Positions 16,476-24,462 of a DNA stretch of 64,000 nucleotides are shown here, piece after piece (position 1 is the first letter of the stretch; every line of letters begins with the position of its first letter). The DNA lies in contig CBCXVT010000030.1 of assembly GCA_965178635.1 (NCBI GenBank), positions 272,116-336,115 of the forward strand, read 5' to 3'. The notes beneath the pieces are model-generated. The model did not search any database. It saw only the letters and a program-made list of their open reading frames with translations, and was not told the origin of the DNA. The stretch is from GCA-2733415 sp965178635. Its GTDB lineage: Bacteria > Bacteroidota > Bacteroidia > Flavobacteriales > Flavobacteriaceae. The translations under genes and the position numbers were made by a program.

Positions 16476-17444
16476 ATGGTCAACTGGTATCCAATAAAAT
16501 TCGCGCCAATTCTTAAAGAAAAAATATGGGGAGGTACAAAACTAAATACTGTTTTAGGGAAGGATTCTCTACAAGAAGATATAGGTGAAAGCTGGGAAAT
16601 ATCTTCTGTTAAAAATAACGAGTCTATTGTTGTAAATGGTGAGTTTAATGGTAAAACATTAAAAGAATTAATAAAAAAGTATAAAGAAGAGTTGGTGGGT
16701 AATGCTGTTTATAAAACCTTTAAAAATAATTTCCCTCTTCTTATTAAGTTTATTGATGCCAAAACAGATTTATCAGTACAGTTACACCCTAATGATATTT
16801 TAGCTAGAAAACGTCACAATTCTTATGGTAAAACTGAGATGTGGTACATCATGCAAGCAGAAGAGTCATCGCGATTGATTCTTGGGTTTAATAACGGTAT
16901 TACACCCTCAGATTACCAAAAACACTTAAAAGAGAAAACATTACCTAGTATTTTAAATGAGGTGAAAGTTAATGAAGGGGATACATTTTTTATTCCTACA
17001 GGTACCATTCACGCAATAGGTAAAGGAGTAATGTTGGCAGAGATTCAACAAACTTCAGATATTACTTATCGAGTATATGATTGGGATAGGAAACAAGCTG
17101 ATGGAAAATCAAGAACCTTACATAAACGCGAGGCTTTAGAAGCTATCAATTTCGGTTTTAAAGGAGAAAAAATGGTGTATGATAAAGTAGAAAACAAATC
17201 TAACCCATTAGTCTCTTGCAATTACTTTACTACAAACTATTTACATATTACATCAAGTCAGGAAATTAATAACAAGGATAAGGATTCATTTGTAATTTAT
17301 ATGTGTATTGAAGGAGGTGCAACCTTAAATGGTTATGAATTTGAAGAGACAATTAAATTTGGAGAAACCATTTTAATTCCTGCTTCATTAAAGCAATTTG
17401 ATATAATTACAGAAAATGTAAAACTTTTAGAAGTTTTTATATAA
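16476..17444 (+). CDS. manA: Mannose-6-phosphate isomerase, class I
   Basis: Zinc isomerase interconverting mannose-6-phosphate and fructose-6-phosphate for GDP-mannose and polysaccharide synthesis. The 322-residue protein starts with WYPIKFAPILKEKIWGGTKL and has the metal-binding DLSVQLHPND, GKTEMWYIM and FFIPTGTIHAIGKGV motifs, followed by the TSDITYRVYDWDR segment. The length fits the short bacterial form. It is in one operon with idi and the pterin synthase. The three genes share no obvious pathway. Confidence 0.93.
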   Translation: MVNWYPIKFAPILKEKIWGGTKLNTVLGKDSLQEDIGESWEISSVKNNESIVVNGEFNGKTLKELIKKYKEELVGNAVYKTFKNNFPLLIKFIDAKTDLSVQLHPNDILARKRHNSYGKTEMWYIMQAEESSRLILGFNNGITPSDYQKHLKEKTLPSILNEVKVNEGDTFFIPTGTIHAIGKGVMLAEIQQTSDITYRVYDWDRKQADGKSRTLHKREALEAINFGFKGEKMVYDKVENKSNPLVSCNYFTTNYLHITSSQEINNKDKDSFVIYMCIEGGATLNGYEFEETIKFGETILIPASLKQFDIITENVKLLEVFI

Positions 17445-17462
17445 CCCTAACAGGTTAATGAT

Positions 17463-17470
17463 TACTTTTG
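17463..17470 (+). promoter_or_regulatory. Possible -7 element for the 88-residue unknown
   Basis: TACTTTTG fits TAnnTTTG and lies 22 bases before the ATG of the next gene. No TTTG stands at the expected -33 position. Confidence 0.3.
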
Positions 17471-17492
17471 CAGCAGCTTAAAAAATAGAATT

Positions 17493-17759
17493 ATGGCAAG
17501 TATTAAGAATTTAAAGAAAGATGTAAACTTCGTTTTTGGAGATATTATAGAAGTAGTTTACGTTTGGCAATTAGCAAATCCAGAAAAAGATGCAACGTCT
17601 TCTGAAGCAATTATTGATGAAGCAATTGTTGCTTTTGATGAAGTAATGGAGCAAATTAACGCCAAAGGTGTTGATAATAAGAAAGTTCACTTTTCAAACT
17701 TAAAGAAGTCAATAGAAACAAAGGGTCGCGCTTTGATTGACAAAATAAATAAGTTGTAA
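17493..17759 (+). CDS. Conserved small protein of unknown function
   Basis: An 88-residue soluble protein without signal peptide or cysteines, predicted to be all-helical. The recognisable parts are MASIKNLKKDVNFVFGDIIE at the start and a lysine-rich end (KGRALIDKINKL). I remember similar small proteins in other flavobacteria but no function. It lies between manA and a tRNA-Thr gene. A weak promoter box precedes it, and the next promoter (tRNA) starts 16 bases after its stop, so it is probably monocistronic. Confidence 0.8.
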   Translation: MASIKNLKKDVNFVFGDIIEVVYVWQLANPEKDATSSEAIIDEAIVAFDEVMEQINAKGVDNKKVHFSNLKKSIETKGRALIDKINKL

Positions 17760-17775
17760 AAAAAACTTAAAAGTG

Positions 17776-17806
17776 TTTGCAAATATGAAAATCAAAGTTA
17801 TATTTG
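17776..17806 (+). promoter_or_regulatory. Promoter of the second tRNA-Thr gene
   Basis: TTTG (17776-17779), a 19-base spacer and TATATTTG (17799-17806) are a consensus Bacteroidota promoter. The tRNA begins 10 bases after the -7 box. Confidence 0.75.
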
Positions 17807-17816
17807 CACTCGCAAT

Positions 17817-17890
17817 GCCGATGTAGCTCAGCTGGCTAGAGCAGCTGATTTGTAATCAGCAGGTCGGAGGTTCGAGTCCTCTCATCGGCT
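17817..17890 (+). tRNA. tRNA-Thr (anticodon TGT), second copy
   Basis: Identical over all 74 bases to the tRNA at 248-321: acceptor GCCGATG/CATCGGC, anticodon TGT, discriminator T, no encoded CCA. It stands alone with its own promoter and terminator. Confidence 0.95.
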
Positions 17891-17891
17891 C

Positions 17892-17926
17892 AAAAAACAC
17901 TAATCTTATGATTGGTGTTTTTTTTT
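17892..17926 (+). terminator. Terminator of the second tRNA-Thr gene
   Basis: AACACTAATC (17896-17905), loop TTAT and GATTGGTGTT (17910-17919) form a stem with one T-G pair, followed by a run of T residues to 17926. The T-run also contains the -33 TTTG of the next promoter. Confidence 0.85.
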
Positions 17927-17952
17927 GCTTTTTACGAAAAAAAATAGGTTTG
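17924..17952 (+). promoter_or_regulatory. Promoter of the rhodanese pair
   Basis: TTTG (17924-17927), a 17-base spacer and TAGGTTTG (17945-17952). The -33 box is formed by the end of the tRNA terminator T-tract. The start codon follows about 50 bases later. Confidence 0.55.
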
Positions 17953-18003
17953 CAATTTTAAATTGGAACCCTTAAATTTGAATCTTAATTAAAAGGTTGA
18001 CTT

Positions 18004-18330
18004 ATGGCAGATTTAAACGTGAATGAATGGAAAGAGTTTGTAGCGAAGGACGAAAACGCAATAATCTTAGATGTTAGGACTTTTGATGAGTTTTCTGAAG
18101 GGGCAATACCTAATGCGATAAATATTGATGTGAAACAACCACAGTTGTTTCTTGATAGAATTAATCTATTAGACAAAACACAGAGTTTTTATGTGTATTG
18201 CCAATCTGGTGCAAGAAGTGCTGAAGCATGTGCCGTATTGAGCTTGATGTGTGAAGTAAAATCAGCATATAGTTTAGTTGGTGGTTTTTCTGAATGGGAT
18301 GGTAAAGTAGTATCTGAAATAAATTGTTAG
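18004..18330 (+). CDS. Cytoplasmic rhodanese-like sulfurtransferase
   Basis: Single-domain rhodanese of 108 residues with no signal peptide. The catalytic loop is CQSGARSAEA (active cysteine about residue 65). The CH2A-type motif LDVRTFDEFSEGAIPNAINID near residues 21-41 is also typical. Such proteins carry a persulfide for sulfur transfer or detoxification. Its stop is one base before the next ATG, so it forms an operon with a second, exported rhodanese. Its place near sulfur assimilation genes on the other strand is suggestive but not proof of a shared role. Confidence 0.9.
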   Translation: MADLNVNEWKEFVAKDENAIILDVRTFDEFSEGAIPNAINIDVKQPQLFLDRINLLDKTQSFYVYCQSGARSAEACAVLSLMCEVKSAYSLVGGFSEWDGKVVSEINC

Positions 18331-18331
18331 T

Positions 18332-18694
18332 ATGAAAAGTTGTGTTTTTGCATTTGTATGTCTGTTGTTATCTTGTGTTCAAGAAACGAATCCTAAAATA
18401 ACAGTTTTAGACCCAGTTACTTTTGAGAAGAAAATTTCAGAAGAGAATGTTCAATTAGTAGATGTCAGAACTCCAGATGAGTGGGAGGGTGGTGTTATTA
18501 GAAATGCTAAGTTAATTAACTATTTTGATGACGATTTTAAAGAGCAACTAAGTAAACTTGATAAAAAAAAACCTATAGCTGTGTATTGTAAAAGCGGCGG
18601 CAGAAGTGGGAAAACAACACAGATGCTTTCAGAACTTGGATTTAAAGAGATATATGATTTAAAAGGAGGGTATTCAAATTGGAATAAAAACTAA
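18332..18694 (+). CDS. Rhodanese-like lipoprotein
   Basis: A 120-residue rhodanese with an N-terminal signal and lipobox (VCLLLSC, lipidated cysteine at residue 15), so it is predicted to be anchored in the periplasm-facing envelope. Rhodanese motifs: VDVRTPDEWEGGVIRNAKLI and the active loop CKSGGRSGKT. It lacks the second inactive domain of TST-type enzymes. The pair with a cytoplasmic rhodanese upstream suggests the same chemistry on both sides of the membrane. A bidirectional terminator follows. Confidence 0.9.
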   Translation: MKSCVFAFVCLLLSCVQETNPKITVLDPVTFEKKISEENVQLVDVRTPDEWEGGVIRNAKLINYFDDDFKEQLSKLDKKKPIAVYCKSGGRSGKTTQMLSELGFKEIYDLKGGYSNWNKN

Positions 18695-18721
18695 AAAAGG
18701 CAGCTATAAGCTGCCTTTTTT
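18693..18721. terminator. Bidirectional terminator between the rhodanese and DUF4252 operons
   Basis: AAAAAAGGCAGCT, loop ATA and the complementary arm ending in six T residues. A-runs and T-runs on both sides allow it to serve the converging transcripts. Confidence 0.9.
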
Positions 18722-18740
18722 AATATATCAATAAATCTTC

Positions 18741-19277
18741 TTAAAAGAAATTAGCAATCTCTTTAAAAGTGTCTTTATTTGGTTTTGATTTTTTAACTAC
18801 TTCTATTAAATCTAATACTTGTGACGGATTCATATCATTCCCGATTACTCTAACAATACCAAAACCTTGCGTATTATCAGCTCCAAAAATGATAACTTCA
18901 TCAATAGCGTCATCATTTCCTAAATACTTCACTACAGCACCTTGATTTTTTCCACCATACTTAATCAATGTTTTGTAAGTATCATTATTAAGAATCTGTG
19001 CTACTTTTTCTTTTTCAGTCTGATAAATAGTAACATTATCTTCAGTCTTTTTAAAGCCTAAAAAATTTAATTTCTCTATTGATTTATAGGCCTTTTGTTG
19101 CTTTTCAGAAAGAGAATCTACTTTGATGTTTAAAATACTAGTTGGAATATCTACCACCATGAAATTTTGATTTTCTTGATTTTCTACATAATATTTTTGT
19201 AGAGATGGTTTGTTGTTACAACTAAATAATAGAAGAGCAACTATGCAAATAGATAGAATTGATTTGATTGATTTCAT
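18741..19277 (-). CDS. DUF4252 lipoprotein
   Basis: A 178-residue protein with signal and lipobox (ALLLFSC, cysteine at residue 20), so likely attached to the envelope. The mature part resembles DUF4252, including the final segment GNDMNPSQVLDLIEVVKKSK, which matches the NPSQV/DLIE pattern of the paralogue next to it (NPNRVSELL). Function is unknown. It is last in an operon with a second DUF4252 gene, a membrane protein and an ECF sigma factor. The operon suggests an envelope-stress output. DUF4252 call from motif memory. Confidence 0.8.
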   Translation of the reverse strand: MKSIKSILSICIVALLLFSCNNKPSLQKYYVENQENQNFMVVDIPTSILNIKVDSLSEKQQKAYKSIEKLNFLGFKKTEDNVTIYQTEKEKVAQILNNDTYKTLIKYGGKNQGAVVKYLGNDDAIDEVIIFGADNTQGFGIVRVIGNDMNPSQVLDLIEVVKKSKPNKDTFKEIANFF

Positions 19278-19338
19278 TTTGATTGATGTTTATGATTAAC
19301 GCTCTATCTATACTGCAGATAGAGCGTATAATATTGAC

Positions 19339-19878
19339 TTATTTCTTTTTTACTTTCTTTAAATGTTCCCCACCAGGAATATTCATTTCCTTAGTTAGTT
19401 TAGACACTTTATTCAAGTCGAAATCTCCAGTTAAGGTTAATAAAACCGTTTCTGCCTTTTTGCCTTCTAATTCCAGTTCTGCCCCTTGAACAAACATTAA
19501 TAATTCGCTAACTCGGTTTGGGTTGCTTCCTTCTTTCATAAAGAATTTCACATTGTTATCACCATCTTTAATACGCATCAACTCTTGTAAATTCGACTTT
19601 TTAAGGTATTGATTAAGCATACTTTTCATTTTAGTGGTAGATGTACCTTCTTTAGAAACAAATACTTTTAAACTAGTGATATCTTTAATTAAATCAAGAT
19701 ACTCTTGTGCTTCAGGATCGTCAGTGCTAACATCAATTTTGCTCATTAAATTGAACATATTTGCGTTTACGATTACTGATGTGATATCATCTTGATCTTC
19801 TAAAGAGTCAAAATAGCTTTGTGCTTGTGATATCATTGGCAAAATTGCCATTGCTATAATTAAGATTACTTTTTTCAT
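19339..19878 (-). CDS. DUF4252 exported protein
   Basis: A 179-residue protein with a cleavable signal peptide (MKKVILIIAMAILPMISQAQ) and no lipobox, so soluble periplasmic or outer-membrane associated. The DUF4252 core runs from about 40 to 170 with LKVFVSKEG, NVKFFMKEGSNPNRVSELL and LLTLTGDFDL. The C-terminus is lysine-rich. It is paralogous to the downstream lipoprotein. The sigma/anti-sigma/DUF4252 order recurs in flavobacteria as far as I recall. Function unknown. Confidence 0.82.
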   Translation of the reverse strand: MKKVILIIAMAILPMISQAQSYFDSLEDQDDITSVIVNANMFNLMSKIDVSTDDPEAQEYLDLIKDITSLKVFVSKEGTSTTKMKSMLNQYLKKSNLQELMRIKDGDNNVKFFMKEGSNPNRVSELLMFVQGAELELEGKKAETVLLTLTGDFDLNKVSKLTKEMNIPGGEHLKKVKKK

Positions 19879-19902
19879 TGTTTTAATTTTTATTGATTGT
19901 GA

Positions 19903-20334
19903 TTAATGATTTGATTTGAAAATTTGTTGTTTAGATGTTTCAAATGTTTTTAAATAATTGATTTTTGATGTTCCAGTATTAAATTGGTTTGATATAAGAT
20001 TTAAAGCTTCTTTAGTTTGATAATAGGCTAATAAAGCTTCTTCTTGTTCTTTATTGGTTTGTATACTATTGACAGTAAAAAAACCAAGTGCAAAAATGAT
20101 ACTTGCTGCTACAGATCCCCATTTTAAATAGTTTTTTCTAGGTTTTAATGTGACTGTTACGTTTGTTGTTTCATTTTTTGCTGTTGAAAAATATTGAAAC
20201 AAAGCTTTATATTCTTCTAAATGTGGCGCCACATTTGACGATGAAAAATAGCGTTGTAACTCTTGTTCTTCAACAATAGAAGTTTCAGCTTCTAAATATT
20301 TTTGTACTAAACGATCTATGTTATTTAATGCCAT
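19903..20334 (-). CDS. Putative anti-sigma factor-like membrane protein
   Basis: A 143-residue protein with a soluble N-terminal part (about 1-68), one membrane helix (about 72-90, WGSVAASIIFALGFFTV) and a short periplasmic part. The start overlaps the sigma factor gene by 14 bases, the usual coupling of sigma and anti-sigma genes. I do not recognise a zinc-binding HxxxCxxC motif, so the anti-sigma role rests on topology and position. The N-terminal LVQKYLEAETSIVEEQELQRY resembles the start of many Bacteroidota anti-sigma-like proteins. Confidence 0.65.
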   Translation of the reverse strand: MALNNIDRLVQKYLEAETSIVEEQELQRYFSSSNVAPHLEEYKALFQYFSTAKNETTNVTVTLKPRKNYLKWGSVAASIIFALGFFTVNSIQTNKEQEEALLAYYQTKEALNLISNQFNTGTSKINYLKTFETSKQQIFKSNH

Positions 20335-20830
20335 AGTTGTGTTTTTGTGTCAGTTGTTCTCTTATTGTTTTTCTAGCTCTAGAGAGCGTTACTCTCACTG
20401 CGGTTTCTTTCATGTCTAAAACTTTAGCAATGTCAGAAAACTCATAGTGTTCAATATCTCTTAATTGCATTACCATACGTTGTTGAGCTGGTAATTTTTG
20501 CATTAGCTTGGCTACCCAATCTAAACTGTCTTGATGCTCTACTTGTTTTTGTAATTGTGTAGAATCATCTTGATAATTGCTATGAACAATTCTTAAGTTC
20601 TGTGCTTGTTTTGATTTTAATCTGTCAAAGCAATAGTTTTTAGTCATTGTCATTGCAAATGCTTCTGCATTTTTATATGAACTTATTTTTGTTTTATTGG
20701 TCCATAATTTCAAAAGTATTTCCTGAGTAGCATCTTCAGCTTCTTCATTGGATACTAACAAACGTTTTGCCATGCGGTATAACTTATCCTTAAAAGGTAA
20801 TACCAAATTTAAAAACGCGGTTTGATTCAT
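20321..20830 (-). CDS. ECF-type RNA polymerase sigma factor
   Basis: A 169-residue sigma-70 family protein with only regions 2 and 4. Region 2: FKDKLYRMAKRLLVSNEEAEDATQE and ILLKLWTNKTKI (about residues 12-50). Region 4: LPAQQRMVMQLRDIEHYEFS, then IAKVLDMKETAVRVTLSRARK (about 114-155). These are ECF hallmarks. It is the first gene of an operon with a putative anti-sigma protein and two DUF4252 exported proteins. A GTTAC-N16-CGTC element precedes it, compatible with autoregulation. The inducing signal is unknown. Confidence 0.93.
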   Translation of the reverse strand: MNQTAFLNLVLPFKDKLYRMAKRLLVSNEEAEDATQEILLKLWTNKTKISSYKNAEAFAMTMTKNYCFDRLKSKQAQNLRIVHSNYQDDSTQLQKQVEHQDSLDWVAKLMQKLPAQQRMVMQLRDIEHYEFSDIAKVLDMKETAVRVTLSRARKTIREQLTQKHNYGIK

Positions 20831-20855
20831 TGTGTTTTAGTTAGCTCTTATAATT

Positions 20856-20883
20856 AAGACGACTGTATTTCTAATTTGTAACA
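20856..20883 (-). promoter_or_regulatory. Candidate ECF-type promoter upstream of the sigma gene
   Basis: The reverse strand reads TGTTACAAAT, then CGTCTT, with 16 bases between GTTAC and CGTC. ECF promoters commonly have an AAC-type -35 box and a CGTC -10 box with 16-17 bases between. The match to the -35 box is partial. No TAnnTTTG box is present in this gap. Confidence 0.4.
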
Positions 20884-20913
20884 ATAAAAGATAATTTTTT
20901 TATTTAAAATAAA

Positions 20914-20939
20914 AAAAGCCTCTCATATGAAAGGCTTTT
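20914..20939 (-). terminator. Terminator of the BtuG-like gene
   Basis: AAAAGCCT (20914-20921) pairs with AGGCTTTT (20932-20939) around a ten-base loop. On the reverse strand the stem is followed by seven T residues. It lies 21 bases past the stop of the propeller lipoprotein gene. Confidence 0.8.
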
Positions 20940-20959
20940 AATATTGTGGTGAGAATACA

Positions 20960-22303
20960 TTAATTGAAATAAATCCCTCCTGGGATAATACCTGTAGGTA
21001 TAGATTGTAACTCAGAATTATCTGTTAAATCGAAAACTTTTAAAGTTCCATTAGATACTGAATCTGGATCATTTGTCACATAAGCTTTACCATTATTTAC
21101 TGCAAGTCTGTAAACTGGAGTTGAAATAATAGACGTTGTAGGTAATGCAGTATCTGTTTGCAATAGTGTATATATATTACCATTTAAGGCGTAATATAAA
21201 CTGCCGTCATTGTAGCTTAAATTTTGTGGGTGTTCCCCAGTTGCAAAATCTAGTTCAACTGTAGATTCATCTGAGGTGTTGAATTTTATTAATTTACCGC
21301 CCAATACTGCATCACCTTCACTTAATATCCAAAGGGAATTGGTGTTGTCAAAAGCTAAATCAGTAATAATTACACCGTTTAAAGTTATGGTATTAACACT
21401 ATTGTCAGATGCGTCAATAATGGTTAGATTCGGTGTATTACCATTATGCGTAATATATATATTTCCGTTTTTAGAAATTATGTGATTTGGTTTTTCATCA
21501 ACAGAAATACTTGATGTAACTGTATTTGTCTCTAAATCAATTACCGCAATAAAATCATCAGTAGTTACCATAGGGTCTCCCCAATTTGTAACATAGCCCG
21601 TTGTTCCAGATGCTGCAAAATAACGTGGATGATCTAAACCAGTTGTAATATCAGTTTCTTTAAAAAAGGAGTTTCTGTCAACTACAGTAATTTTATCATT
21701 TGCACTTGCAATCAAGTATGCCTTATCGTTATTAAAACCGATTGATTGTAAACCATCACCAGCACTTTCACTATTTACAGTATTGTAAACTTGTTGTTCA
21801 ATTGCACTAAAATCATTACTGATATACGTGACAGTTCCAGTTGGATTACCTTGATTGCTAATGATAATACCATTTTGATAAGCAATACTTTCATTATCAA
21901 TTATGGTAATAGTTATAGTGTCTGAACCATCTATATATAACTCTGAATTTGATGTGTCTGTAACAGTGATGATGATATCTTCCTGATCTTCAATTAAAGT
22001 GTCATCAATTAAATTAATAGTTAGAGTTGTTTCTGATTCGCCAGCTAGAATAGTTGCGTTTGTTGATGAAAGCGTGTAATCTATGGTGTTATCAGCAGTA
22101 CCCGTTACAGTAAAATTGATGTTTAAATCTGAGCTATAATTTTTAGATGTATTAAACGTAATGTCCAAGCTACCATCTGTTTCGTTAACAACAGTATTTG
22201 TTGTGTGTAAATAAAACGTGTCTGGCTGAAAATTGACGCCTTCATCCTTTGTGCAAGATGTGATTATAAATACGAATAAAAACGTGTATAAAATGTTATT
22301 CAT
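20960..22303 (-). CDS. BtuG-like surface lipoprotein: Calx-beta domain plus beta-propeller
   Basis: A 447-residue lipoprotein (FVFIITSC, cysteine at residue 17). The residues after cysteine read TKDEG, fitting the acidic export signal of Bacteroidota surface lipoproteins. Residues about 30-140 resemble a Calx-beta domain (NETDGSLDITFNTS, DDTLIEDQEDIIITVTD). From about 145 to the end are YncE/DUF5074-like blades (KITVVDRNSF, FIAVIDLETN, LTIIDASDN, LKVFDLTDN). It follows a TonB receptor under a cobalamin riboswitch. In Bacteroides the propeller lipoprotein BtuG binds B12 at BtuB with very high affinity, so I infer the same role. The Calx-beta addition is unusual. A terminator separates it from btuB. 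Confidence 0.72.
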   Translation of the reverse strand: MNNILYTFLFVFIITSCTKDEGVNFQPDTFYLHTTNTVVNETDGSLDITFNTSKNYSSDLNINFTVTGTADNTIDYTLSSTNATILAGESETTLTINLIDDTLIEDQEDIIITVTDTSNSELYIDGSDTITITIIDNESIAYQNGIIISNQGNPTGTVTYISNDFSAIEQQVYNTVNSESAGDGLQSIGFNNDKAYLIASANDKITVVDRNSFFKETDITTGLDHPRYFAASGTTGYVTNWGDPMVTTDDFIAVIDLETNTVTSSISVDEKPNHIISKNGNIYITHNGNTPNLTIIDASDNSVNTITLNGVIITDLAFDNTNSLWILSEGDAVLGGKLIKFNTSDESTVELDFATGEHPQNLSYNDGSLYYALNGNIYTLLQTDTALPTTSIISTPVYRLAVNNGKAYVTNDPDSVSNGTLKVFDLTDNSELQSIPTGIIPGGIYFN

Positions 22304-22376
22304 TAAATGAATTTTATGTTGATAAAACAGTAGTGCCTAATGTGTTTATGAACTGTAAATGTAAGCTATTTTAAAT

Positions 22377-22409
22377 AAAAAAGAAAGGCTACCATTACAG
22401 TAGCCTTTC
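22377..22409 (-). terminator. Terminator between btuB-like and BtuG-like genes
   Basis: GAAAGGCTAC (22383-22392) pairs with GTAGCCTTTC (22400-22409) around seven bases, followed on the reverse strand by six T residues. It lies 28 bases past the receptor stop. Full termination would require another promoter for the lipoprotein gene; TACATTTA at about 22360 on the reverse strand is one mismatch from a -7 box. Confidence 0.8.
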
Positions 22410-22436
22410 CTAACATTAACTGAAAAATTATAACAC

Positions 22437-24380
22437 TTAAAATTTTAATCGTAAACCTAATTTGTAATTTCTTCCTAAAGTAGAAGAAGCTGCAGTTTCA
22501 GTATAATCTTCATCAAAAATGTTGAATAAAGATCCGTTTAATTCTAAATTGTCAGTCAATTGATGACTTACAAAAAAGCTAGTAATGCTATAAGCATCAA
22601 GTCTACCACCACCATAAATAAATCTATCATCAACAAATTGATATGTTAAAGATAAATTAGTGTCCTCTTTTAAAGTGTATGCAATGTTAGCATTGGCTTT
22701 ATGCGTAGGCACATTTAAGCTTAACGCATCTTCTTCAAATTGAGTAAACGTATAATTTGCTGTAAGGTTTAAAGACTTTGTCAACTTTAAAGCAGATTCT
22801 AATTCTACACCTTGAGTTTTTACATTATCAGTATCTAAGTTGTAGTATACTCCTCCAATCCACCATCCAGAAACTGGATCGTAAATGTTTTGAAATTCAA
22901 TTTTATTTTGATCTTCTCTATGGAAAGCAACTGCGCTAAAACGGTATTTTTTATTGTAGTTTAATTCAAAACCTAATTCACCATTGATACTTTCTTGAGC
23001 TTCTAAGTCTTCAAATCCATAATCTGGAGAATATTGTTGGTAAATTGTAGGAGCGATAAAAGCAGTACTTCCTGTTATAAAAACTTTAGTGTCTAATTTT
23101 TCAGTAGCTTTAAAGTTATAAGAAGGATTCACACTATATACAAAATGACTCCCGTAATTGGTGTGGTTATTCATACGAACACCTGCATTTACAGTTAATC
23201 CAAAATCAGTAAAATATGTTAAGTTAGCATACGGGTCAACAAGGTTAATTCTTGTGTCATCTTTTTCATAAGCTGTAACTAATGTACTACTTCCGTATGG
23301 TGTTCTTGCTTGTGTTGCTTCTTGTTGTTGAAAGTTTACACCAACTACAGCCCAAATATTTTTGTTAAATTTGTATTTGTTGTATAAATCAATAACTATA
23401 GAATTACTTGCGTAAGTGCTTTCTGAAGTTGCGTTACCACTTTCTCTATCTGTTTTTGCGATAGAAGAATTTAAAACAACACTTCCTTTATTATATGTGT
23501 ATTGAGATGTTAATCCAAATTGCACATTTTCTGAACTAGCTTCATTGAAACCATCTGGCGCCCCAAAAGAATTATCAAACTGATTGTCAAACTGGTTATA
23601 GTTCACAAAAGTTCCAACGTTGAAAGCATCAGAAAATTTGTACCCTAAACGCAAACTTGCATTTTCTCTTGTGTATGGGTCGTCTTCAAATTTTACGGCA
23701 TCATCGTCTGATCTTTTTGCAGACATTCCTTTCGTGTTCTCCGTAGAAACAGCAGCAAAATAATTTAACTTGTTCACTGTACCGTTAATGTTTGCGCCAA
23801 CAGTAGCTGTGTTTAATTTGTATTTATCCGTAACTACAGATCTGTTACTTCCCATACTCATAAATACAGAAGCATCTACATTTTTATCAGTAGCTTTCTT
23901 TGTAGTAATGTTAATTACACCTGTAGATGCACCAGTACCATATAATGTACTCACACCACCTTTAATGATTTCAAGACTTTCAATGTTATTAACATCTAAA
24001 GAGCGTAAATCAAACTCTGAATTAATATTTGAAGGGTCATTCACTTGAATACCATCAATTAAAATAACAACTTTTCCACTGTTTCCTCCTCTAACTCTGT
24101 ATCCTAATACAGAACCAGCATTACTTTTAGCACCAGTAATTTCAATACCAGAAACAGTACTGATTGTCTGAGCTAAACTCTGACCTTTAACTTTCGTTAA
24201 ATCGTCTTGTGAAATTTTGTAAATTACTTTACCAGACTTTTCTCTGTCTAATTTAAACTTTGTGTCTAGCACAACAGTTTCTAATTGTTCAACAGCTGTA
24301 CTGTCTTGTGTTTTTTCTTGAGCATACGACGTGTAAGCTAAGAAAGCCATACCTAAAAGGCTAAGCACTCTTTTGTTCAT
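22437..24380 (-). CDS. btuB: TonB-dependent cobalamin receptor (BtuB type)
   Basis: Outer-membrane TonB-dependent receptor of 647 residues with signal peptide MNKRVLSLLGMAFLAYTSYA. The plug domain spans about 45-160 (TVSGIEITGAKSNAGSVLGY, VVILIDGIQVND, TLYGTGASTGVINITTK), followed by a 22-strand-type barrel ending in the aromatic-terminated LGRNYKLGLRLKF. It lacks the long N-terminal carboxypeptidase-like domain of SusC types, as expected for BtuB-like receptors. A cobalamin riboswitch stands in its leader, which makes vitamin B12 the probable substrate. The BtuG-like gene follows. Confidence 0.88.
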   Translation of the reverse strand: MNKRVLSLLGMAFLAYTSYAQEKTQDSTAVEQLETVVLDTKFKLDREKSGKVIYKISQDDLTKVKGQSLAQTISTVSGIEITGAKSNAGSVLGYRVRGGNSGKVVILIDGIQVNDPSNINSEFDLRSLDVNNIESLEIIKGGVSTLYGTGASTGVINITTKKATDKNVDASVFMSMGSNRSVVTDKYKLNTATVGANINGTVNKLNYFAAVSTENTKGMSAKRSDDDAVKFEDDPYTRENASLRLGYKFSDAFNVGTFVNYNQFDNQFDNSFGAPDGFNEASSENVQFGLTSQYTYNKGSVVLNSSIAKTDRESGNATSESTYASNSIVIDLYNKYKFNKNIWAVVGVNFQQQEATQARTPYGSSTLVTAYEKDDTRINLVDPYANLTYFTDFGLTVNAGVRMNNHTNYGSHFVYSVNPSYNFKATEKLDTKVFITGSTAFIAPTIYQQYSPDYGFEDLEAQESINGELGFELNYNKKYRFSAVAFHREDQNKIEFQNIYDPVSGWWIGGVYYNLDTDNVKTQGVELESALKLTKSLNLTANYTFTQFEEDALSLNVPTHKANANIAYTLKEDTNLSLTYQFVDDRFIYGGGRLDAYSITSFFVSHQLTDNLELNGSLFNIFDEDYTETAASSTLGRNYKLGLRLKF

Positions 24381-24462
24381 TGTAAAAATTTTACTTTAAT
24401 AATAATTGGGTACAGTCACGTTCACACTTCTATTCCCGGAAGTTTAAACATTGTACAGAAAA

